DNA of 5,337 nt from Actinomycetota bacterium (lineage in GTDB: Bacteria; Actinomycetota; Thermoleophilia; Gaiellales; Gaiellaceae), in the NCBI GenBank assembly GCA_013812265.1, contig JACCTQ010000220.1:1-5337 (forward strand), written 5' to 3'. Positions 1 to 5,337 of the stretch are shown piece after piece; positions within the stretch are counted from its first letter, which is position 1; every line of letters starts with the position of its first letter. The translations under genes and the position numbers were made by a program. The notes under the pieces were generated by a model, which saw only the letters and a program-made list of their open reading frames with translations, was not told the origin of the DNA and did no database searches.

Positions 1-1
1 C

Positions 2-187
2 GGATCCGCTGCGGGCTCGCATGCCACCACGGCACCGTCCTGGAGCGGCGCGTTCTCGATCGGCGGCCTGGCCTGGGACCTCGCTCAGTACCCGTTCAAC
101 GGCTTCCTCGACGAGGCGGCGGTGTACGGGCGCGAGCTGTCGGGTTCCAGGGTGGCAGCCCACTTCAACGCCGGTCGCGGGACCTAG
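2..187 (+). CDS. C-terminal fragment of a LamG-domain protein (5' end outside window)
   Basis: This is the last 61 codons of a gene that enters from the left edge, open in frame 2 and ending at TAG 185-187. The readable tail contains GGLAWDLAQYPFNGFLDEAAVY followed by GRELSGSRVAAHFNAG when read in two pieces. This is the typical end of a LamG/concanavalin-A-like jelly roll: a G-x-[FI]-D-E-[AV]-A-V-Y strand, then a short helix ending in H-[FY]. The same pattern closes the LamG domain of the next gene (GSIDEVAVY, then TPTQVKRHYDAS), so the two proteins share the domain. LamG domains bind carbohydrate or mediate adhesion outside the cell. The rest of the protein, including any catalytic domain and signal peptide, is not visible. 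It lies on the same strand as the downstream hydrolase, 66 bp before it, so cotranscription is possible. An overlapping frame starting at 21 is rejected as a shadow. Confidence 0.8.
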   Translation, partial: GSAAGSHATTAPSWSGAFSIGGLAWDLAQYPFNGFLDEAAVYGRELSGSRVAAHFNAGRGT

Positions 188-253
188 CCGCGCGATCGTG
201 CCGTGCTGTGCGGCCCGCCGCAACGGCGGCAGTGAGACCCGTGGCAGCTAGAC
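188..253 (+). other. Short intergenic spacer with a GC hairpin
   Basis: This is a 66-bp gap between the LamG fragment and the glycoside hydrolase. It contains a 6-bp perfect inverted repeat, CCGCCG-CAA-CGGCGG, at 215-229. No T-tract follows, so it does not look like a standard intrinsic terminator, though it could pause polymerase or belong to a factor-dependent terminator. A TAGACT (matching TAnnnT) at 249-254 could be a -10 element for the downstream gene, but no -35 match is seen at the expected distance. There is no convincing Shine-Dalgarno sequence before 254. Confidence 0.3.
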
Positions 254-2419
254 TTGGCGATTCCGGTGGGTCGCCTCTTTGCTTTTGTTTTACTGCTGTT
301 TTGTGCGCTCTCGTATGCGACGACGACGGCTGCCGCACGCCCGATTCAGACCGCTGTCGCCGGTGAGCGCGCCTTCACGGGCACGGAGGCAGGCCTCGCC
401 TTCGCCCGCGTGCGGGCGGCCGGTGCCACGGCAGTCAGGCTCGGCCTCCTTTGGAAGGAGGTTGCCAAGCGCAGCCCTGCCTCTGCGACGAATCCGGCTG
501 ATCCGGCCTACCAGTGGGCGAGCTTCGACCGGCAAGTCCGCTTGGCGGTCATGCACGGACTTCGCCCGATCGTGCAAATCGTTGATGCGCCCGCCTGGGC
601 TCAGGGCAAACCCAGCGGCTCCGTCCGTCCGGACCCGGTCGACGCGCGCTTCAGAGGATCGTTCCGGCCAAGCCCCGTAGCGTTCGGCCGCTTCGCCCGC
701 GCGGCGGCGACCCGCTACAGCGGCGGAACCGCCGGCCTTCCCCGCGTTCGACACTGGCAGGCCTGGAACGAGCCCAACGTAAGCGGCTCGCTGATGCCGC
801 AGTTCATCGGCAAGCGGACGGCCTCGCCGAGCTGGTACAGGACCATGCTGAACGAGTTCGCGGTGAACGTCCACGCCGTTCGACGCGACAACCTCGTCAT
901 CGCCGGCGGACTCTCGCCGTTCACCGTTAAGAACGCCTTCACGATTGCGATCGGACCGCTTCGCTTCATGCGGGAGGTTCTTTGCCTGTCGGGCGGAAAG
1001 ACGCCGAAGGCGACGTGCAACCAGCGCGCCCGCTTCGACATCTGGGCTCACCACCCGTACACGTCCGGCGGACCTACCCGCCATGCCTATGGAGCCGACG
1101 ACGTCTCGCTCGGCGACCTGCCGGAGATGCAGCGACTCCTGCAAACGGGAGTTCGCCGGGGAAAGGTGCTTTCACGCCGGCAGGTCGGTTTCTGGATCAC
1201 GGAGTTCAGCTGGGACACCAAGCCGCCCGATCCCCACGCGCGGGCAGTCCCGATAAAGCTTCACGCGCGGTGGGTATCCGAGGCGCTGTATCGCGTCTGG
1301 AAAGCCGGTGTGAGTCTCGTGGCCTGGTTTCAGCTTCGCGACGACGCCTACCCACAGGAGTGTTGTCAGTCGGGCCTGTACTTCCGTCGAGGCTCGAGCT
1401 TGAGGACCGACCAGCCGAAGCCTGCGTTCCAGGCGTTCCGGTTCCCCTTCGTGGCTTATCGCGAGCGAGCAGGGGTTTACGTATGGGGCCGAACGTCCAC
1501 GAGCAGAGCCGCGCAGGTCGTCGTCGAGCAGACCTCCGGTAAGGCGTGGAAGCGGGTCGGGACGCTGCGTGCGAATGCACACGGCGTGTTTTCTGCTCGA
1601 ATGCGCCTCGCATCGCCGCGGGCCACCTCGTCTCCGCGGAGAATCACGTCGGCGGTTGCGAGCTACAGCCAAACAGTGCGCGCCGACGAACCGACGGCCT
1701 ATTGGCGACTCGGAGACACGTCCGGGACCGTGGCGCGGAACGAGGAGCCGTCCAGTCCGGGAACGTACCTCGGGGGTGTCAAGCTGGGAGTCGCCGGAGC
1801 CCTTGTGCGCGACCGCAACCGCGCGGCAAGCTTCGACGGCAGGAACGATCGAGTCTCGGTGGGAGGAGTCGGCTCCCCCGAGGCGGTCGAGCTCTGGGTG
1901 AGAACCGAGGCAACCCGCACGAATCCGGGATTCAGCAACCGAAACACGATCAACCACTACGTCTTTCTCGGAACGCTCGGCTCGGGCAACGCCCTGGCGT
2001 ACGACCTCGTCGAGTTTCAGGGCGCCAAGTGGGTCACCGACGGCCGGTGGCACCACGTCGTCTACACGTATGAGCGCGGAGCTGGCCGACTGTACGTGGA
2101 CGGCACACTCGACTCTACGGCCCAGTGGACCCGCGTCGAGGGAGGTGGGCCGGCTCACATCGCGTTCGATGTGGGATTCGGCTACTTCCGCGGCTCGATC
2201 GACGAGGTTGCGGTCTACCACCACGCCTTGACGCCAACGCAGGTGAAACGCCACTACGACGCGAGCGGCCAGAGAATCATCGCCGGCGATCAGTTCCAGA
2301 TCATGGGCAAGGGGACGTACCTCCGAGCGCGACTGGTGACGGGCGGTGAGGCCTCGCTCCCGTTCTCGCTGACACGTCCGCCGGACCGCTATGTCCTCCC
2401 GTTCGGCGGCGGCGGCTGA
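254..2419 (+). CDS. Secreted clan GH-A glycoside hydrolase with beta-sandwich and LamG domain
   Basis: A 721-residue exported protein, probably an endo- or exo-acting glycosidase on a surface or environmental polysaccharide. Residues 1-28 form a signal peptide: Arg7, hydrophobic core at about 8-21, and an Ala-rich cleavage region ending TAAA. Cys17 does not sit in a lipobox. Residues 35-400 read as a (beta/alpha)8 barrel. QAWNEPN carries the acid/base Glu173 after strand 4, DIWAHHPYTSGG (262-273) fits strand 6, and FWITEFSWD carries the nucleophile Glu317 after strand 7. AWFQLRDD (357-364) fits strand 8. Family knowledge: the NEP and TEF glutamates are the retaining pair of clan GH-A (GH5/GH39-like). 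Residues 401-455 and 681-712 look like two parts of one beta-sandwich, with a LamG domain (about 464-671; AYWRLGD, FDGRND, GRWHHVVYTY, YVDGTLD, GSIDEVAVY) between them. Cys244/Cys255 may form a disulfide. The protein ends in four Gly encoded by (GGC)4. The start is TTG 254 or GTG 266. Substrate and exact GH family are unresolved. Confidence 0.88.
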   Translation: MAIPVGRLFAFVLLLFCALSYATTTAAARPIQTAVAGERAFTGTEAGLAFARVRAAGATAVRLGLLWKEVAKRSPASATNPADPAYQWASFDRQVRLAVMHGLRPIVQIVDAPAWAQGKPSGSVRPDPVDARFRGSFRPSPVAFGRFARAAATRYSGGTAGLPRVRHWQAWNEPNVSGSLMPQFIGKRTASPSWYRTMLNEFAVNVHAVRRDNLVIAGGLSPFTVKNAFTIAIGPLRFMREVLCLSGGKTPKATCNQRARFDIWAHHPYTSGGPTRHAYGADDVSLGDLPEMQRLLQTGVRRGKVLSRRQVGFWITEFSWDTKPPDPHARAVPIKLHARWVSEALYRVWKAGVSLVAWFQLRDDAYPQECCQSGLYFRRGSSLRTDQPKPAFQAFRFPFVAYRERAGVYVWGRTSTSRAAQVVVEQTSGKAWKRVGTLRANAHGVFSARMRLASPRATSSPRRITSAVASYSQTVRADEPTAYWRLGDTSGTVARNEEPSSPGTYLGGVKLGVAGALVRDRNRAASFDGRNDRVSVGGVGSPEAVELWVRTEATRTNPGFSNRNTINHYVFLGTLGSGNALAYDLVEFQGAKWVTDGRWHHVVYTYERGAGRLYVDGTLDSTAQWTRVEGGGPAHIAFDVGFGYFRGSIDEVAVYHHALTPTQVKRHYDASGQRIIAGDQFQIMGKGTYLRARLVTGGEASLPFSLTRPPDRYVLPFGGGG

Positions 2420-2432
2420 GCCCGCGAGCTGG

Positions 2433-3524
2433 TCAAGGCCCCCGCTCGAGGTCGCCGGCGATTACCGCGAGCGCCCGCTCGGATATCTTGTGTTCCCGGT
2501 GCGTGGCGTCTCCTAGAGCGTTGTACGAACCTGATCGCAGGCGCCGCACGGCGCGCTGGACGTGATGTTTCCACACCTCGTAAGACGTGCCAGAGAAGCA
2601 GCAAGGGTCGTAGATGTTGTAGATGGCGAGCTGGCGCCGGCCGGTTCCCCAGGACCCGAGCGCGTAGAGCTGGAGGTAGTTCGCAATTCGATCGAGGGCC
2701 GGATCCCGCTGCTCGAAGTCGCCGTGGCACATCGGATCCGGAGACCTGCTGCAGAGATCGGCGTGCACGAGCTTCGGAAACGAACCGGCCACCGGGTAGC
2801 TCTGTCGAATCCGGGGGTCCAGGGCGGCGGAGACGACGGTTGTCCACCCGCCTCCCGACAGGCCGACCATCGCGGTGGACCGGTAGTGAGAGCGCCGGGC
2901 GTAGTTCAGGCTCACCACGACTGGCTCGAGGAAGAAGCGCAGTGGATGTGGCAGACACGAAAAGCCTTCGTGCAGACCGTACGGATTGTCCAACCCCGGG
3001 AGCTCGATGGGGCCACAGGGCGTCATGACGACCGGCGGGTGCCGGTTCATACCCGCAATGGGCATCGCCAGAACGAGAACCGAGTAGCCGCGCAGCAAGA
3101 AGTAGGCCGCCGTGCGCTTTCCTGCGTCCAGGTTCTGCCCGTGGCCGTTGTGATAGAGGAGAAGCCGACCGTTGCTCCGCCTCGGAATTAGGTGGTAGGC
3201 GGTCGACTCGAAGCCGAGGTCGATCTTGATGGTCAACCGGTCGATCCGTCGGAGGTTGTCGAGGCCGTCGAACGAGGGATCCGAAACTCCTCGCGCGATG
3301 CGTGCCGGCTGCTCTCGAAGCGGCAGGCCGTCGCTGCCCCAGACGTAGCGTCGTAGCTGCGTTCGCATGCGGATCGCGTCGTCCCTCGCCTTCTGTGCCG
3401 TGTGGCTGCCCGTATCCCCGAGTGTTGGCGCGGCGAATGGGGCGGCTCTCGAGGTGAGGGCGAGCAAACAGATGATCAGCGTTACAAGCGCGCGCCTGCA
3501 TCGATGCAGGACGAAGTCGTCCAT
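2433..3524 (-). CDS. Secreted alpha/beta hydrolase, substrate unknown
   Basis: A 363-residue protein with an N-terminal export signal: positive residues up to Arg11, hydrophobic core ALVTLIICLLALT at 12-24, and an Ala-rich cleavage zone at about 27-32. Cys19 is preceded by Ile and is not a lipobox. The body is an alpha/beta-hydrolase fold. LLLYHNGHGQ (121-130) is a likely oxyanion-hole strand and loop. RGYSVLVLAMPIAGMN (145-160) is the next strand. MVGLSGGGWTT (219-229) is the nucleophile elbow with Ser223. IYNIYDPCCFSG (301-312) offers Asp306 as the acid. H342 or, more likely, H345 in THREHKIS would complete the triad. Several Cys (170, 190, 258, 266, 308, 309) suggest disulfides in an exported protein. 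It is probably an esterase or deacylase, possibly acting on polysaccharide acyl groups given its neighbours; that role is inference. ATG start at 3524, with a purine-rich GGACGGAC upstream as a weak ribosome site. It converges on the glycoside hydrolase with a 13-bp gap and lies 201 bp downstream of GMD on the same strand. Confidence 0.85.
   Translation of the reverse strand: MDDFVLHRCRRALVTLIICLLALTSRAAPFAAPTLGDTGSHTAQKARDDAIRMRTQLRRYVWGSDGLPLREQPARIARGVSDPSFDGLDNLRRIDRLTIKIDLGFESTAYHLIPRRSNGRLLLYHNGHGQNLDAGKRTAAYFLLRGYSVLVLAMPIAGMNRHPPVVMTPCGPIELPGLDNPYGLHEGFSCLPHPLRFFLEPVVVSLNYARRSHYRSTAMVGLSGGGWTTVVSAALDPRIRQSYPVAGSFPKLVHADLCSRSPDPMCHGDFEQRDPALDRIANYLQLYALGSWGTGRRQLAIYNIYDPCCFSGTSYEVWKHHVQRAVRRLRSGSYNALGDATHREHKISERALAVIAGDLERGP
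3495..3510. repeat. Perfect 16-bp palindrome near the 5' end of the alpha/beta hydrolase gene
   Basis: CCTGCATCGATGCAGG is identical to its reverse complement over all 16 bases. It lies in codons 5-10 of the hydrolase (signal-peptide n-region), 14-30 bases inside the message. As RNA it could fold into a small hairpin just after the start codon; as DNA it could be a dimer-binding site. By chance one perfect 16-bp palindrome is expected about once per 65 kb in random sequence, so coincidence is possible. Confidence 0.35.
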
Positions 3525-3725
3525 GATTGTCCGTCCGTGAGCGGGTCCATGGAGTGTCCGGCTCGGAGCGCGTTCGCTCGTCCCCTAATTGGGAAACAAA
3601 TTCGCACAGGCGCTTCGAGAGCCGCTCGACGCTAGAGGCCGTTGAAACGCAAACGTTCGCCTTTCCGTCCAGGGCGCGAGTTCACGTTTTGGCAGAACAG
3701 CGCCGGAACAGCGCCGTCGCCTCGT
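3525..3725. other. Non-coding region between GMD and the alpha/beta hydrolase
   Basis: This 201-bp gap has no convincing gene; the short frames across it are Arg-rich and match nothing I recognise. It contains an AT-richer island at about 3576-3607 (around CCCCTAATTGGGAAACAAATT when read in short pieces), unlike the GC-rich flanks, with an imperfect dyad centred on AATT. This is the most plausible place for a promoter or operator of the minus-strand hydrolase, although no clear -35/-10 pair can be picked. Near the GMD end there is a tandem 11-bp repeat, listed separately. No T-tract hairpin follows the GMD stop. Confidence 0.4.
3695..3716. repeat. Tandem 11-bp direct repeat, two perfect copies
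   Basis: The unit GAACAGCGCCG occurs at 3695-3705 and again at 3706-3716 with no mismatch. It lies 9 bp beyond the stop codon of the dehydratase (minus strand), in non-coding sequence. It may be a simple slippage duplication, or a pair of protein-binding half-sites. There are only two copies, so no array is implied. Confidence 0.6.
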
Positions 3726-4742
3726 TCAGGATCTGACGACCTGGTCTCCTCCTCGGCCCGTCAGCCGCTCGACGTCCGCGTCGACCATGAGTCGCACGAG
3801 TTCCTCGAAACGGAGCGTCGGCGCCCAACCGAGGCGCTCGCGCGCCTTCGATGCGTCGCCGACGAGATCGTGCAGCTCCGCCCTTCCTCTCAGGAGTGAC
3901 TCGTCGATGTGCACGAACTCCCGCCAATCGAGGGAGACGTGCTCGAACGCGACCGTGACGAGCTCGCGCACGCTGTGCAGCTCGCCCGTCGCGATCACAT
4001 AGTCGTCCGCCTCCTCCTGCTGCAGCATCAGCCACATCGCGTGGACGTAGTCGCCGGCGTAGCCCCAGTCGCGCTTCGCATCGAGATCCCCCAGCCACAG
4101 CTCGCCTACGAGCCCGAGCCGAATGGCCGCCGCGGCGTGCGCGATCTTGCGCGGGACGAAGTCGAGCGGGCGCCGGGGCGACTCGTGGTTGTAGAGGATG
4201 CCGGACGAAGCGTGCAGCTCGTATCGGCGGCGGTAGCTGCGGACGATGAAGTGGCCGTAGGCCTTGGCCACGCCGTAGGGCGTGAGCGGCTGCAGTGGTG
4301 TCTCCTCGTTCTGCGGAACCTCGCGCGGCTCACCGAAGATCTCGCTCGAGGACGCCTGGTAGAAGCGGATGCCCGGATCGACCAGGCGGATCGCCTCGAG
4401 CATGGTCGTGACCCCGACCGCGGCGAACTCGGCCGTCAGTACAGGCTGGAGCCACGACGTGGGGACGAACGAGACCGAGGCGAGGTTGTAGACCTCCTGC
4501 GGCCGGCAGGCCTTCAGTGCCTCGACGAGCGAGAGCTGGTCGAGCACGTCCGCCTGGATCAACTCCACGCGATCGCGGATAGCGTCGAGATTCTCGTAGC
4601 GCTCGGATGTCGCACGGCGTACGACGCCGAACACCTCGTATCCCTCCGCGAGCAGCAGCTCGGCGAGCAGGGAGCCATCCTGGCCACCCACGCCCGTGAT
4701 CAGGGCGCGCCGGCCGGCCACGCTGCGAGGATGGACATTCAC
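3726..4742 (-). CDS. gmd: GDP-mannose 4,6-dehydratase
   Basis: Cytoplasmic NADP-dependent short-chain dehydratase that converts GDP-D-mannose to GDP-4-keto-6-deoxy-D-mannose, the branch point to GDP-fucose, GDP-rhamnose and other deoxyhexoses. It has 338 residues, within the range for this family, and appears complete. The Rossmann motif is ITGVGGQDGSLLAE (15-28), and RRATS at 42-46 follows strand 2, as in NADP-preferring GMDs. YNLASVSFV (85-93) and YQASSSEIFG (128-137) are characteristic; the latter supplies Ser132 in the usual Thr position and Glu134. TPYGVAKAYG (154-163) carries the Tyr156/Lys160 pair. GILYNHESPRR (181-191) and GDLDAKRDWGYAGDYVHAMWLML (218-240, in two pieces) are GMD signatures, and the protein ends with GDASKARERLGWAPTL. 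The start is GTG at 4740-4742; no strong Shine-Dalgarno is visible, and GTG at codon 8 is an alternative. It is divergent from the FkbM gene. The reductase or epimerase that would finish the sugar is absent from the window. Confidence 0.94.
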   Translation of the reverse strand: MNVHPRSVAGRRALITGVGGQDGSLLAELLLAEGYEVFGVVRRATSERYENLDAIRDRVELIQADVLDQLSLVEALKACRPQEVYNLASVSFVPTSWLQPVLTAEFAAVGVTTMLEAIRLVDPGIRFYQASSSEIFGEPREVPQNEETPLQPLTPYGVAKAYGHFIVRSYRRRYELHASSGILYNHESPRRPLDFVPRKIAHAAAAIRLGLVGELWLGDLDAKRDWGYAGDYVHAMWLMLQQEEADDYVIATGELHSVRELVTVAFEHVSLDWREFVHIDESLLRGRAELHDLVGDASKARERLGWAPTLRFEELVRLMVDADVERLTGRGGDQVVRS

Positions 4743-4763
4743 GAACCGGGCGATACTAGCGGC
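4743..4763. promoter_or_regulatory. Candidate bidirectional promoter core between gmd and the FkbM gene
   Basis: Only 21 bp separate the two divergent start codons. In the middle lies GATACTA (4752-4758). On the plus strand GATACT (4752-4757) matches TATAAT at 4 of 6 positions and ends 6 bp before the FkbM GTG. On the minus strand TAGTAT (4758 to 4753) fits TAnnnT and ends 10 bp before the gmd GTG. No good -35 hexamer is seen on either side and neither start has a clear Shine-Dalgarno. This layout would suit leaderless or near-leaderless transcripts, which are common in Actinobacteria. It is inferred from sequence only. Confidence 0.4.
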
Positions 4764-5337
4764 GTGAGCGTCCGATTACAGGCCGCGAAAGCCGTGGGTG
4801 GAGTGTTCCGCCGTTTCGGCTTCGAGCTGGTGCCGGCGGCCGGTGACGAGCGTATTGCCGTGCGCCGCCTCAAGCTGCTGCGCGACCGCCACCTCGCGCT
4901 CGTGATCGACGGCGGGGCAAATACGGGCCAGTACGCACGAGTCTTGCGCGCGGGCGGATATACGGGTCGAATCGTGTCGTTCGAGCCGCTCGCCGGACCG
5001 TTCGCTGAGCTCTCGCGCCGGGCGGCGTCCGACCCCGCGTGGGAGGTGAGACAGCTGGGCCTGGGCGATGCCGACGGCGCGAGCGAGCTGAACGTGGCCG
5101 GGAACGCGCTGAGCAGCTCGCTCCTGCCCATGTCGGACCTGCACGTTGCTGCCGCCCCGGAGTCCGCGTACGTGGGTACCGAGCGCGTGCACGTTGCCCG
5201 CCTCGACTCACTGCGGGACGGCCTCGGCTGGCCGAAGGGAGGCGCCTATCTGAAGCTCGACCTCCAGGGTTTCGAGGGTCACGCGCTCCAGGGCGCCCGT
5301 GAGACGCTCAGCCACGTCGAGGCCGTGGAGAGCGAGT
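4764..5337 (+). CDS. FkbM-family SAM-dependent methyltransferase (3' end outside window)
   Basis: This frame is open from GTG 4764 to the right edge: 191 complete codons with no stop, so the C-terminus is missing. It is a class I methyltransferase of the FkbM type. VIDGGANTGQYARVL (47-61) is the SAM-binding motif I. IVSFEPLAGPFAEL (70-83) has the FEP signature of motif II. GLGDADGASELNV (99-111) follows the usual strand pattern, RLDSL (146-150) matches the family's T-L-D-S-L strand, and YLKLDLQGFEGHALQGA (162-178) is the hallmark LK-[IL]-D-x-Q-G-x-E motif. FkbM enzymes usually O-methylate hydroxyls, often of sugars in surface glycans or antibiotics; the acceptor here is unknown. Being next to gmd suggests methylation of a deoxysugar-containing glycan (inference). 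An in-frame ATG at 4731 would add 11 residues and overlap the gmd start by 12 bp, but GAGG lies directly against it, without spacing, so GTG 4764 is preferred. Confidence 0.9.
   Translation, partial: MSVRLQAAKAVGGVFRRFGFELVPAAGDERIAVRRLKLLRDRHLALVIDGGANTGQYARVLRAGGYTGRIVSFEPLAGPFAELSRRAASDPAWEVRQLGLGDADGASELNVAGNALSSSLLPMSDLHVAAAPESAYVGTERVHVARLDSLRDGLGWPKGGAYLKLDLQGFEGHALQGARETLSHVEAVESE

Noticed and set aside
215..229. CCGCCG-CAA-CGGCGG hairpin as an intrinsic terminator of the LamG gene
   Set aside because: No T-tract follows, and a 6-bp GC inverted repeat is easily found by chance in such GC-rich sequence. It is noted only as part of the spacer.
290..1144. 284-residue open frame on the minus strand opposite the glycoside hydrolase
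   Set aside because: It is rich in Arg, Ala and Gly with no recognisable domain, and the plus strand carries clear catalytic motifs over the same bases. Long antisense frames are common in high-GC DNA.
1172..2254. 360-residue open frame on the minus strand opposite the glycoside hydrolase C-terminal half
   Set aside because: No domain or signal is visible, composition is shadow-like, and it lies over the well-supported LamG coding sequence.
2405..2416. (GGC)4 trinucleotide run at the glycoside hydrolase end as a phase-variation tract
   Set aside because: Slippage would only add or remove Gly in frame, and four copies is too short to be notably unstable.
2562..3191. 209-residue plus-strand frame across the alpha/beta hydrolase
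   Set aside because: Antisense shadow with no motif; it would need expression inside a supported gene on the opposite strand.
2389..3501. 370-residue minus-strand frame, slightly longer than the alpha/beta hydrolase it overlaps
   Set aside because: It is dominated by Arg, Pro and Ala and has no hydrophobic core pattern. The overlapping frame has a signal peptide, GLSGGG elbow and plausible triad, so length alone does not favour this one.
4776..5192. Minus-strand frames of 113-138 residues over the FkbM gene
   Set aside because: They are Arg-rich and motif-free, while the plus strand shows all FkbM motifs in a single open frame.

Overview
The window is high-GC throughout, with strong G/C preference at third codon positions and GTG or TTG starts. 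Together with the LamG-bearing secreted proteins and sugar-nucleotide genes, this suggests a chromosomal piece of an actinobacterium, perhaps a soil Thermoleophilia-type lineage or a metagenomic contig of one. That placement is inference from composition and protein style; there is no rRNA or other phylogenetic marker. I see no mobile element, CRISPR array, tRNA or rRNA.

Layout. (1) Positions 2-187 (+) hold the C-terminal end of a LamG/concanavalin-A-like protein cut by the left edge. (2) Positions 254-2419 (+) encode a 721-residue secreted clan GH-A glycoside hydrolase with both catalytic glutamates in place, a terminal beta-sandwich, and a LamG domain that appears to be inserted inside that sandwich. 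(3) Positions 2433-3524 (-), convergent and only 13 bp away, encode a secreted alpha/beta hydrolase with a GLSGGG nucleophile elbow. (4) Positions 3525-3725 are a 201-bp non-coding stretch with an AT-richer island and a perfect tandem 11-bp repeat. (5) Positions 3726-4742 (-) encode a GDP-mannose 4,6-dehydratase. (6) Positions 4764-5337 (+) hold the first 191 codons of an FkbM-family methyltransferase that runs off the right edge, divergent from the dehydratase across only 21 bp.

How the genes may work together. The right half makes and decorates activated deoxysugars: GMD produces GDP-4-keto-6-deoxy-D-mannose, and FkbM enzymes usually O-methylate sugars or other small molecules. The left half encodes exported enzymes that would bind and cut, or de-esterify, polysaccharide outside the cytoplasm. 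The simplest reading is part of a surface or extracellular polysaccharide locus with synthesis genes next to trimming genes. The reductase or epimerase expected after GMD and the glycosyltransferases are not in the window, so the sugar product cannot be named.

The features most worth a second look are the nested LamG domain, the very short divergent GMD/FkbM spacer with a near-symmetric -10-like element usable on both strands, and the secreted alpha/beta hydrolase of unassigned substrate. Otherwise this is a fairly ordinary polysaccharide region, and I found no clear evidence of a wholly new system.
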